A DNA stretch of 14,469 bases from JAFGED01 sp034430835 (lineage in GTDB: Bacteria; Chloroflexota; Anaerolineae; B4-G1), in assembly GCA_034430835.1 (NCBI GenBank), contig DAOUDX010000027.1, forward strand, positions 1 to 14,469. The letters run 5' to 3'. Position numbers and translations under genes: made by a program. Below, in pieces: positions 1 through 7,451 of the stretch (positions are counted from its first letter, which is position 1; the number at the start of each line of letters is the position of its first letter). The notes beneath the pieces were generated by a model that worked only from the letters and a program-made list of their open reading frames with translations, ran no database searches and was not told the DNA's origin.

Positions 1-123
1 AACAGCGACTGGGATGACTTTCACGAGTTTCGTCGCGTTCAGCGCCACCAACGTTTGTACGGCACACCGATGAACACAGACTGGCTTGAGCAAGTTGAAC
101 GGCTTGAAATCAACCAATTTTAG
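1..123 (+). CDS. C-terminal fragment of a probable transposase (5' end outside window)
   Basis: Frame 1 is open from the first base for 40 codons and stops with TAG at 121-123. The peptide is polar and rich in Trp, His and Arg (it contains DWDDFHEFRRVQ and ends in LEINQF). I do not recognise a family from this fragment. The reason for suspecting a transposase is position: the stop lies 8 bases before a 63-bp sequence that recurs, inverted, at the other end of the window, which is the arrangement expected when an IS transposase gene ends just inside a terminal inverted repeat. It could instead be the end of an unrelated gene. Confidence 0.4.
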   Translation, partial: NSDWDDFHEFRRVQRHQRLYGTPMNTDWLEQVERLEINQF

Positions 124-131
124 TCACACCC

Positions 132-194
132 AATTCAAATCTTCAAGCGTAAGTCGAACATCTGTGCTCACAATTTGGGAGATGCACCCATGTC
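132..194 (+). repeat. 63-bp inverted repeat, left copy (probable IS end)
   Basis: Bases 132-194 are the exact reverse complement of 14336-14398, with no mismatch over 63 bases. Beyond that, 196-199 pairs with 14331-14334 and the single base between mismatches. Inward of 132 the two copies diverge at once. So these are either the two different ends of one long-inverted-repeat IS type, or ends of related elements, rather than two full inverted copies of one element. Confidence 0.85.
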
Positions 195-328
195 ACATTA
201 GATAAGCGAGTGCTTTGAGCGGAGCTTAGCGCAGTCGAAGAGTGCTCGCGGAGGCTTCTTCGACTGTATTCCGCTTCGCTCATTCCGCTCAGAACGCCTC
301 CACTTGTCAAATTGCCGAAATGTGACAT
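190..328. repeat. REP-like palindromic element with 10-bp inverted ends
   Basis: The outermost arms are ATGTCACATT (190-199) and AATGTGACAT (319-328), an exact 10-bp inverted pair. Inside them are nested arms: TGAGCGGA (216-223) with TCCGCTCA (284-291), and CAGTCGAAGA (232-241) with TCTTCGACTG (257-266). Together they could fold as one long branched hairpin. The word pattern (TGAGCGGA, TTCGCTC, TCGAAG) is of the kind seen in dispersed palindromic repeats. It fills the gap between the left IS end and psuG and may also act as a transcription barrier. Whether it is a non-autonomous mobile unit is inference. Confidence 0.6.
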
Positions 329-343
329 TGTCAAGGTAGTCAG

Positions 344-1219
<876 letters not shown>

Positions 1220-1236
1220 GTTGGCTTTGCGTTGTG

Positions 1237-1265
1237 TTGATCCCCATCATGATCTGTGGTAAACT
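1237..1265 (+). promoter_or_regulatory. Candidate sigma-70 promoter for the cysteine peptidase gene
   Basis: TTGATC (1237-1242) and TAAACT (1260-1265) are separated by 17 bases, each matching the consensus at 4 of 6 positions. Transcription would start near 1272, giving a leader of about 165 bases that contains the structured element at 1326-1398. Moderate match only. Confidence 0.35.
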
Positions 1266-1325
1266 GATGACGCAAATCAGAGTGCCAGTCATACCAGCCT
1301 TCACCGCAGCCACAGTTCGAAAGGA

Positions 1326-1398
1326 GGGCAGCACGCAAGACCGACAGCCGACCCCACGCTGAGTAGATCCCAGTGAATGGTCGGCTGCCCTGCTGCCC
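1326..1398 (+). ncRNA. Structured 5' leader of the peptidase gene, possible cis-regulatory RNA
   Basis: A two-part stem can be read directly. GGGCAGCA (1326-1333) pairs with TGCTGCCC (1391-1398), and CAGCCGACC (1345-1353) pairs with GGTCGGCTG (1379-1387), with a 25-base loop. It ends 23 bases before the Shine-Dalgarno sequence. Nearby words (CGAAAG, ACGCAAGACC, and TAGCGCGGCAACCCG shortly before the RBS) faintly recall the c-di-GMP-I (GEMM) aptamer, but the conserved core does not line up cleanly, so no riboswitch class is assigned. There is no T-run after the stem, so it is not a plain terminator. Confidence 0.4.
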
Positions 1399-1421
1399 AA
1401 CACGAGTAGCGCGGCAACCCG

Positions 1422-1428
1422 AAAGGAG
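1422..1428 (+). promoter_or_regulatory. Shine-Dalgarno sequence that decides the peptidase start
   Basis: AAAGGAG ends directly against an ATG at 1429, which leaves no spacing for initiation. The next in-frame ATG at 1438 is 9 bases downstream, an ordinary distance. The start is therefore placed at 1438 rather than 1429. Confidence 0.8.
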
Positions 1429-1437
1429 ATGAGAGCG

Positions 1438-2619
1438 ATGGATACGTGGGGAAAGCTCAGGGATGATGAGAAGCAAGCGCTCAGAACGCGCGCTCGTACA
1501 CTGGCTCAGACCGAGATTCAGGAGCGTTTCATACAACGGGGCGACGTCACGGTGTTTCGCATCTTCCACGAGCCCGGCAGGGCCGTGACTGAGGCAGCGG
1601 CGCTCGCAGTGCCGGTCACTGTGGAAGAGACTGAAACGCGCATGGTGTCAGAGGTGACACTGATCTCGCCGGAGGACTTTGACTACGATCCCGAGATCAC
1701 CGCCGACGACGAGGAGGCCGCCAGACCGATCGACGAGGCAGCATCCGCCTTTGAGAGCTACTACGGGCGGGATATGGTGGCTCTGGAAGAGGCGGCGATC
1801 GAGGCCGCACCATCAGAGTTGCCGTTGAACGTAGATCACCGCCCGAACCAATCGCCGATCAAGGATCAGGGAGGGCGCGGTACCTGCGTCGCGCACGCCT
1901 CGATGGCGATTATCGAGGCGCACGCCCACATCCCTGACGATCTATCGGAACAGTATGCGCACTACAAGTTCAACACGTTCCTGAACCAGCCTCACGACCA
2001 GGACGCCGGGCTCAGAACTACAGACGCGGCGCCATTCCTGGCCCGCAGCAATGGCCGCGTTTGCCTGGAGGGAGACTGGCCCTACATCCCGCTTCAGCCC
2101 ACCATCAACCAGATGGTCGCCCAGGGGACCTATGGCCCGCCCGCTGCAGCCGTGAACAACCAGGCCTATGGCATCGGTGCCTACAAGATCATTACAGACG
2201 AGGGCCTGGAAGGGGAAAGCATCAAGAACACCCGCTATCTGGAGACACTGCTGCATCAGGGCTACGACGTCGTCATCGGCACGTGGGTCTCGTGGGATGA
2301 CAGGGACAACGACGGCATTCTCGACCCAGTGCTCGATCCGAGCGGCAACCCCATCGGCCGGGGCGGGCATGCCATGCTCGTCGCGGGCTACGACCGTCCG
2401 TCCCAGTACTTTATCGTCAAGAATAGCTGGGGCCCCACCTGGGGGCACGACGGCTATGCCTATTTCCACTACGACCTGGTGCGCTCGTGCTTCAAGTATG
2501 GCTTCGTGGTGCACAGCGTCGTGCCGGCGGACGGCCAGCCCGACGAGGAGGGATGGTTCAAGAGGCTCTGGAAAAAGATATGGGGCTGGATCACCGGCCT
2601 GTTTGGCGGCAAGCAGTGA
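1438..2619 (+). CDS. Papain-family (C1) cysteine peptidase with cationic Trp-rich C-terminal tail
   Basis: This 393-residue protein is a predicted endopeptidase. Residues 1-127 form an acidic propeptide-like region with no signal peptide or membrane segment. The catalytic domain follows: DQGGRGTC carries the oxyanion Gln (Q144) and the nucleophile (C150), GGHAMLVAGYD carries H311, and VKNSWGPTWG carries N329. This is the full C1 set. An acidic loop, DRDNDGILD (288-296), has the spacing of an EF-hand-like calcium loop. The last 20 or so residues (GWFKRLWKKIWGWITGLF, then GGKQ) form an unusual cationic, amphipathic, Trp-rich tail that could bind membrane. The next gene, 22 bases downstream, encodes a small protein that may be its inhibitor. 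Lack of a signal peptide implies an intracellular enzyme or non-classical export. Confidence 0.9.
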   Translation: MDTWGKLRDDEKQALRTRARTLAQTEIQERFIQRGDVTVFRIFHEPGRAVTEAAALAVPVTVEETETRMVSEVTLISPEDFDYDPEITADDEEAARPIDEAASAFESYYGRDMVALEEAAIEAAPSELPLNVDHRPNQSPIKDQGGRGTCVAHASMAIIEAHAHIPDDLSEQYAHYKFNTFLNQPHDQDAGLRTTDAAPFLARSNGRVCLEGDWPYIPLQPTINQMVAQGTYGPPAAAVNNQAYGIGAYKIITDEGLEGESIKNTRYLETLLHQGYDVVIGTWVSWDDRDNDGILDPVLDPSGNPIGRGGHAMLVAGYDRPSQYFIVKNSWGPTWGHDGYAYFHYDLVRSCFKYGFVVHSVVPADGQPDEEGWFKRLWKKIWGWITGLFGGKQ

Positions 2620-2641
2620 GCCGGCTGCAGGAGGTGGCGCG

Positions 2642-2941
2642 TTGAAATTCTACCGTGCCGAAAAGATCAACGAGCTAGACATCCCTGTGGGCGCCACGGT
2701 GAAGCTGGAGTCCCTGCGACAGGCAGTGGTCCCACCCTACCTCATGCTGATGCCTTTCATAGAGGTGCCCGCTGGGATCGTCGTCGAGGAACAGCGCGCG
2801 CTGGACGAGGACGGGGTACACGGGTGTGTGTACGCGCTGCGGGCAGCGATGACCTGCGAGGGAGACCTGGCCATTGGCTTCCGCGACATGCGAACGAATC
2901 AGGTCACACACCGCAAGGTGATCCACCTGACGGCCTCCTGA
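2642..2941 (+). CDS. Small hypothetical protein, possible inhibitor of the adjacent cysteine peptidase
   Basis: The start is a TTG, 5 bases after a strong AGGAGGTG (2629-2636); no in-frame ATG precedes it outside the peptidase gene. The product is 99 residues, begins MKFYRAEKIN, and has no signal peptide or membrane segment. It reads as an alternating beta-strand protein: a PVGATVKLESL segment near 15-25, a GVHGCVYALRAA segment near 58-69, and a GDLAIGFRDMR segment near 74-84. That strand order loosely resembles the chagasin (I42) cysteine-peptidase inhibitor fold, but the hallmark NPTTG and RPW loops are absent. Its function is unknown. The inhibitor idea rests on the same strand, the 22-base spacing after a C1 peptidase and the fold impression only. 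Confidence 0.65.
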   Translation: MKFYRAEKINELDIPVGATVKLESLRQAVVPPYLMLMPFIEVPAGIVVEEQRALDEDGVHGCVYALRAAMTCEGDLAIGFRDMRTNQVTHRKVIHLTAS

Positions 2942-3025
2942 GCGCCCGCTGCGCGAAGCCGACAGACGGCCAAGCACACTTTTCGTCCAGATCGCAGGAT
3001 ACTATACAACGAAAGGAGACTCTCC

Positions 3026-3703
3026 ATGGCACAAGCAGGTATTCACAGCATTGTCGGTATGGCAGTGCGCAAATGGATCCCGGATCGCAAATGGCTCATG
3101 CTGGGCATCGTCCTCGGCAGCCCGCTGCCCGATGCCGACAACCTGGCCGTAGCCATCGCCACCCTCACCGGCCGGTCCACCCAGGGACTGCACCGCACCT
3201 TCACGCACAGTTTCTTCACCATCGCCGCCGTCGTGGTCGTCTTCTCCGCCATCGCCCTGGCCACCAAGCGCTACCGCTGGGGCAACCTGGGTGTAGGACT
3301 GGGTATCGGCATCTCGATGCACATCCTGCTCGACCTGCTGATCTGGTTCGACGGAGTGGCGGTCCTGTGGCCCCTCCCCTCGTGGGTGAACCTGTGGAGC
3401 GGCGTCACCCTGCCCGACTGGTGGACGAAGCTGATGATGCCAATCGAGTTCCTGTTCTTTGCGCTCTTCTTCGCCCTGCTCCTCGTGACAGCGCGCAAGC
3501 GCGGCACCGACGGCGACTACCTGCGCACGCTGCAGATCTGGATCGGCGTGCAAGGCGTGCTGTTCGTGGCGTTCACCGTGCTGGTCTATACGATGGAGAA
3601 GGGCTTTGTGATCCCCTTCGGCGCACTATACCTGCTATCGCTGGGACTGGCGTTCGGCGTGACGATCCGCATGAGAAAAACGATAGAAGCCGTTCCAGCC
3701 TAG
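3026..3703 (+). CDS. DUF457-type inner-membrane metal-dependent hydrolase (YdjM-like)
   Basis: The product is 225 residues with several hydrophobic segments (roughly 23-35, 63-80, 87-108, 139-155, 172-190, 195-214). The DUF457 polar residues are all present: H7 in the N-terminal helix, GSPLPDADN with D36 and D38, HRTFTHS with H56 and H61, and MHILLDLL with H99 and D103. These His/Asp residues are presumed to bind metal at the membrane surface. The substrate is not known for most of the family. AAAGGAG (3012-3018) sits 7 bases before the ATG. The gene lies between the small inhibitor candidate and the serpin on the same strand, with gaps of about 84 and 82 bases, so co-transcription is possible. 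A weak TACTAT at 3000-3005 might be a separate -10. Confidence 0.82.
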   Translation: MAQAGIHSIVGMAVRKWIPDRKWLMLGIVLGSPLPDADNLAVAIATLTGRSTQGLHRTFTHSFFTIAAVVVVFSAIALATKRYRWGNLGVGLGIGISMHILLDLLIWFDGVAVLWPLPSWVNLWSGVTLPDWWTKLMMPIEFLFFALFFALLLVTARKRGTDGDYLRTLQIWIGVQGVLFVAFTVLVYTMEKGFVIPFGALYLLSLGLAFGVTIRMRKTIEAVPA

Positions 3704-3785
3704 CTGTGGCAGACCAGGGAACCTCTTCAGCCTCCGGCACGTCTAGAGCCTGAACCACAAACACTACCAGAAGGAGGCAAACGAG

Positions 3786-5075
3786 ATGAAAAACTTCCCG
3801 CGCATCACGCTGATCGCGATCTCTTTATCGACCCTGGCCGGTTGCGCCTGCCCAAGCAGCGGCCGGCCGCCGGGACTGAGCGCCCAGTCGAACAAGGCAC
3901 GGGTGACGTCGCCCGACGTCCCCACCACAGACCGGGCGGAGCTGACAAGTGGCAACAGCGCCTTCGCCTTCGACCTGTACCGCTACCTCAAGGATGAGCA
4001 GGACGGTAATCTCTTCTACTCCCCCTACAGCATCTCTCTGGCGCTGGCGATGACGTACGCCGGCGCCCGTGGGGAGACCGAGCAGCAGATGGCCGACACC
4101 CTGCACTACACCTTGCCCCAGGATCGCCTGCACCCTGCTTTCGACTGGCTCGACCTCGAACTCGCCAGCCGGGGCGAGGGCGCGAGGGGCAAGGACGACC
4201 ATGGCTTCCGGCTGAACATCGTCAACACCACGTGGGGACAGAAAGACTACCAGTTCCTCCCCGAATATCTCGACACCCTGGCTCTCAATTATGGCGCTGG
4301 GATGCAGCTCGTGGACTTTGTCGGCGACCCGGAGGGCGCGCGCGTCGCGATCAACGATTGGGTCAGTGACCAGACAGAGGGCCGGATCGAAGACCTGATC
4401 CCGCCGGGCGTCATCGACAGCCTGACACGCCTCGTCCTCACCAACGCCATCTACTTTAACGCTGCGTGGGCCGAACCCTTCGAGGAGAGGCAGACCGCAG
4501 ATGGTTCATTCTACCTGCTCGACGGCAGCGAGGTCACCGTGCGGATGATGCACCACACCGCATCCTATGGCTACGCTGAGGGGGAGGGATATCGGGCCAT
4601 CGAGCTATCGTACGACGGCCACGAGCTTTCGATGGTGATCCTGCTCCCCGCCGAGGGCGAGTTCGAGGCTTTCGAGGACACGCTCGACGCCGACCGCGCG
4701 GACGCCATCCTGAGCGACTTGACGTATGGAGAGGTCGCCCTGACCATGCCCAAGTTTGAGGTCGAATCGGATTTCAGCCTCGTCGATGCACTCGCCGAGA
4801 TGGGCATGCCGATCGTTTTCTCGATGGGCGCGGACTTTTCAGTGATGGACGGCACACACGATCTCTTCATCGGAGAGGTGCTCCACAAGTCATTCATCAC
4901 CGTGGACGAAGCAGGCACCGAGGCCGCAGCGGCCACCGCGGTGGAAATGCAGCTAAAGGCAGCGCCGATGGAACCCATTGAGGTCGCGATCGATCACCCG
5001 TTCGTTTTCTTCATCCGCGATGTCGAGACCGGCACCATTCTGTTCGTCGGCCGGATCGTGAATCCAACCTCTTAG
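3786..5075 (+). CDS. Serpin (I4 family) lipoprotein
   Basis: Serpins trap serine, and sometimes cysteine, peptidases by insertion of a cleaved loop. The 429-residue protein begins with a lipoprotein signal peptide ending LAGC (cleavage before C20), so it should be anchored outside the cytoplasmic membrane. The serpin core starts near residue 57 and keeps NLFYSPYSISLALAM (75-89), the LVLTNAIYFNAAW segment (216-228), the KSFITVDEAGTEAAAATAV hinge (368-386) and the HPFVFFIRD C-terminal strand (404-412). The Ala-rich hinge predicts an inhibitory serpin. Counting from E375 as P17 puts K391-A392 at the cleaved bond, suggesting trypsin-like targets, but the loop is about 3 residues longer than in alpha-1-antitrypsin, so P1 is uncertain. 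AAGGAGG (3771-3777) precedes the ATG, and a strong terminator follows the gene. Confidence 0.95.
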   Translation: MKNFPRITLIAISLSTLAGCACPSSGRPPGLSAQSNKARVTSPDVPTTDRAELTSGNSAFAFDLYRYLKDEQDGNLFYSPYSISLALAMTYAGARGETEQQMADTLHYTLPQDRLHPAFDWLDLELASRGEGARGKDDHGFRLNIVNTTWGQKDYQFLPEYLDTLALNYGAGMQLVDFVGDPEGARVAINDWVSDQTEGRIEDLIPPGVIDSLTRLVLTNAIYFNAAWAEPFEERQTADGSFYLLDGSEVTVRMMHHTASYGYAEGEGYRAIELSYDGHELSMVILLPAEGEFEAFEDTLDADRADAILSDLTYGEVALTMPKFEVESDFSLVDALAEMGMPIVFSMGADFSVMDGTHDLFIGEVLHKSFITVDEAGTEAAAATAVEMQLKAAPMEPIEVAIDHPFVFFIRDVETGTILFVGRIVNPTS

Positions 5076-5097
5076 GACGCCCGGCACTGCACACCGG

Positions 5098-5125
5098 AAG
5101 GGCCAGCACGCCTGCTGGCCCTTTT
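5098..5125 (+). terminator. Intrinsic terminator after the serpin gene
   Basis: An 11-bp perfect stem, AAGGGCCAGCA (5098-5108) with TGCTGGCCCTT (5113-5123), has a CGCC loop and runs into TTTT (5122-5125). It closes the psuG-to-serpin block 22 bases after the serpin stop. Confidence 0.85.
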
Positions 5126-5246
5126 GCTTCCCCCCGATTCGACCGTTCGCCGCATCGCTCTGCAGCCGCCTGCTGTACGATGCACCGCACCGAGTCAGAA
5201 CTGTTCAGTGTGCGTGGTTCACGCCACCTACGAACCCGATCATCAT

Positions 5247-5274
5247 TTGACATCGCCCTCACTTTGCCTATGAT
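5247..5274 (+). promoter_or_regulatory. Strong sigma-70 promoter for the hydrolase/SDR pair
   Basis: A consensus TTGACA (5247-5252), a 16-base spacer and TATGAT (5269-5274, 5 of 6) place the start site near 5281, about 29 bases before the ATG at 5310. It is the best-matching promoter in the window and stands just after the serpin terminator. The rest of 5126-5246 shows no gene or repeat. Confidence 0.75.
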
Positions 5275-5309
5275 CAACCTGCACCGGAAGACGCGCGCTC
5301 GAAGCCGAG

Positions 5310-6194
5310 ATGAAAAAACTCTACACCGCCCTTGTGCCTGAGAATATCGAGATACGTGAGGGGATCGCCTCGCTGCCACACGGTGACTTGCACTACATAG
5401 AGACTGGTGCTGGCCCGCCGTTGATCATCGTACCCGCGACTATGTCAGAGGTCCAGGCCTGGGCAGGACTGGCAGCATTCATGGGGCAGCGGTTTAGAGC
5501 CTTCTTCTTCGAATTGCCTGGCCATGGCAAATCCACGCCCCTCGACGCGCGCTATAGCAGCGAACGGATGACACAGGTCATTGCCGACTTTATGGGCTAC
5601 CTCGGCTTCTTCCGGGCGGACCTGATGGGCTTTTCGTTTGGGGGAATTCTGACTCTGACGGCGCTGGGACACCTCCCGCACCGCATCGACAGGGTCATTC
5701 TGATCTCGCCAGTGCTTGACTCCGCGGCACTTCGGATTTCTCCGCTCGGCAAGCTCCTTGCGCGCGCTTTGATCCACACAGGTCAGGGAGCTTGGCTGCA
5801 GGCAATGATTCACCGATCCGTGCAATCAGACGCGGGAAGTGCGTTCTGGGCGCAGGTAGCCGCAAGGATAGGGAATGTAGAGCATCCAGATATCGTGAAG
5901 GAGAATCTGCGTGCGACTCCCTTGTGCACGGTTCAGACATTGGCCAGGCAGTTGGATGAAATACTCAATACACATCACTTCGTCGGATCGGTATGGTACA
6001 CGCAGCCGTGCTATTTCGTGATGTCGGTCATAGACCCACTGGTTGATTTCTCGCTCACCTCGGCCGCACTCAAGCGGATATTCCCCAATATCGACGAGAC
6101 GCGGTTGAGCCTGCCGTACCACCGACCCCGCGAACTCCCTACATTCGAATATCTGAATCACACGTATCCTCACTTGCTGGACAGAATACCCTGA
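5310..6194 (+). CDS. Alpha/beta-hydrolase fold protein
   Basis: The 294-residue product has the alpha/beta-hydrolase layout. An oxyanion-side strand (GPPLIIVPATMS, 35-46) is followed by ELPGHGKS (68-75), the nucleophile elbow GFSFGG with S109, and VILISP after strand 6. The likely acid is D242 in VMSVIDPLVDF, and the likely base is H271 in LPYHRPRELP, or a nearby C-terminal His (H284, H287). The region between about 140 and 225 forms the cap. There is no signal peptide, so it is probably cytoplasmic. Substrate cannot be read from sequence; esterase, lactonase and C-C hydrolase activities all share this pattern. The ribosome-binding site is weak (GAAG-like) but the promoter is strong. It lies 82 bases before the SDR gene. 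Confidence 0.85.
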   Translation: MKKLYTALVPENIEIREGIASLPHGDLHYIETGAGPPLIIVPATMSEVQAWAGLAAFMGQRFRAFFFELPGHGKSTPLDARYSSERMTQVIADFMGYLGFFRADLMGFSFGGILTLTALGHLPHRIDRVILISPVLDSAALRISPLGKLLARALIHTGQGAWLQAMIHRSVQSDAGSAFWAQVAARIGNVEHPDIVKENLRATPLCTVQTLARQLDEILNTHHFVGSVWYTQPCYFVMSVIDPLVDFSLTSAALKRIFPNIDETRLSLPYHRPRELPTFEYLNHTYPHLLDRIP

Positions 6195-6276
6195 TCTGTG
6201 AGAACCCCGGCAACCGAAACGAGAGTTCAGTGTTGTAGTGTGGGGCTGAAAAGCTCACCAAGGAGGAACAACGCGC

Positions 6277-7101
6277 ATGGACTTCCACAATCGACACGTC
6301 ATCATCACCGGCGGCTCCAGCGGCATCGGACGGGCCGTGGCCCGGCTGCTGACCAGGCGCGGAACCCACGTCTCCATCATCGCCCGCCGGCAGGAGTTGC
6401 TAGATGAGACACTGGCTGAACTAGAACGGCTGCGCGAGAACGAAGCGCAACGGCTGAACGCCCACTCCGCCGACTTGGCCGATTGGGAACAGGCCCGGCA
6501 AGCCATCACTGCGCTCACTGAGGACGCCCCACCCGACGTCCTGATCAACGCTGCCGGTTTTGCCCACCCCGGCTACTTTGCGGAACTGCCGCTCGACATC
6601 TTCCACAAGACGATGGACATCGACTACTTCGGGACGCTGTACGCTACCAAGGCAGTCGTGCCAATGATGATCGAGCGGAGAAGCGGGTACATCGTCAACT
6701 TTTCCTCAGTTGCAGGGTTCCTCGGTGTGTTTGGCTACACCGCTTACACCCCGGCCAAATTCGCCGTGCGCGGGTTCTCAGAATCACTGCGGCAGGAGCT
6801 CAAGCCCTACGGCATCCACGTCTCCATCGTCTTCCCGCCCGACACCGACACCCCACAACTCCACTACGAGAACCAGTTCAAGCCCCCTGAGACTCGCCGC
6901 ATCACCGGGACGGTCAAGGCACAGACAGCCGATCAGGTGGCTCAGGCCACGGTACGCGGCATTGAGAGACACAAGACCTACATCACCCCCGGCTTCGACC
7001 CGTGGCTGTACTTTCTGCTCTTCAACGGCCCCATCGGTCTATTTCACTGGTACTGCGACCGCATCGTCGCCAAGGTGCGCCGGGAGCGAGAAGGCTCGTA
7101 G
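6277..7101 (+). CDS. Short-chain dehydrogenase similar to 3-ketodihydrosphingosine reductase
   Basis: This is an NAD(P)H-dependent SDR of 274 residues. The nucleotide-binding motif TGGSSGIG is at 11-18, NAAG at 91-94, and catalytic S144, Y157 and K161 lie in NFSSVAG and YTAYTPAKFAVRG. PPDTDTP (187-193) followed by a TRRITGT-like segment is the signature of 3-dehydrosphinganine reductases (human KDSR has the same PPDTDTP context). A hydrophobic C-terminus (243-258) could contact membrane, also as in KDSR. The expected activity is reduction of 3-ketosphinganine or a related long-chain ketone. The tetrad Asn position, usually INYLG or NYFG, reads DIDYFG here (D116). AAGGAGG (6260-6266) precedes the ATG. 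No serine palmitoyltransferase gene is present in the window, so the pathway role is inferred. Confidence 0.85.
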   Translation: MDFHNRHVIITGGSSGIGRAVARLLTRRGTHVSIIARRQELLDETLAELERLRENEAQRLNAHSADLADWEQARQAITALTEDAPPDVLINAAGFAHPGYFAELPLDIFHKTMDIDYFGTLYATKAVVPMMIERRSGYIVNFSSVAGFLGVFGYTAYTPAKFAVRGFSESLRQELKPYGIHVSIVFPPDTDTPQLHYENQFKPPETRRITGTVKAQTADQVAQATVRGIERHKTYITPGFDPWLYFLLFNGPIGLFHWYCDRIVAKVRREREGS

Positions 7102-7116
7102 ATAGCCTGCGGACGT

Positions 7117-7152
7117 AAAAGAGGCCGCAATGCTTCTTTCAGCATTGCGGCC
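7117..7152 (-). terminator. Terminator hairpin for the minus-strand zinc-ribbon gene
   Basis: The 12-bp perfect stem GGCCGCAATGCT (7123-7134) with AGCATTGCGGCC (7141-7152) has a 6-base loop. Read on the minus strand, it is followed by TCTTTT. On the plus strand the following bases are AAAGTG, so it mainly serves the minus strand. It lies between two convergent genes. Confidence 0.75.
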
Positions 7153-7214
7153 AAAGTGACGTGGCGCAGATCGGCCAGAGTCTCTTGGCTAGCCTGCCAC
7201 AATCCCCGACCGTA

Positions 7215-7442
7215 TCACTCTACCGTGACCTCATCGTTCCCTTCCACCTGACTTTCCGGCAAGAACCGAGCGCTCACAGCCGCGCGGTACCCACACTGCG
7301 TGCATACCCAGCCCTCAATCAGCTTGATACGCCCTGTAACCAGATACAACAGCGCAGGCTTGCGTTGCCAACGCTGCAATTCGTGCCTGGTGCGAAGGCC
7401 ACACCGTTTGCAATGGATGATGCTCGTGTCTGCCTCTGCCAT
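7215..7442 (-). CDS. Small zinc-ribbon protein
   Basis: This 75-residue protein has two CxxC knuckles, C11-K-R-C14 and C47-T-Q-C50, spaced as a zinc ribbon (CKRCGLRTRHE and WVCTQCGYR), and an acidic tail. There is no signal peptide. Function is unknown; small zinc ribbons often bind nucleic acid or a partner protein. Two features support it being real: the four Cys in ribbon spacing, and a clean TATAAT only 9 bases before the ATG with a terminator hairpin downstream. No Shine-Dalgarno sequence precedes the ATG, which fits a leaderless mRNA. Its promoter lies where the transposase remnant loses its family character. Confidence 0.7.
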   Translation of the reverse strand: MAEADTSIIHCKRCGLRTRHELQRWQRKPALLYLVTGRIKLIEGWVCTQCGYRAAVSARFLPESQVEGNDEVTVE

Positions 7443-7451
7443 AGGCGGCGC

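Noticed and set aside
216..291. CRISPR or tandem repeat array near the left end
   Set aside because: The repeated words are inverted pairs of one palindrome, not regularly spaced direct repeats.
1429..1437. Upstream ATG as the start of the cysteine peptidase
   Set aside because: It abuts the AAAGGAG directly, leaving no spacing; the ATG at 1438 has normal spacing.
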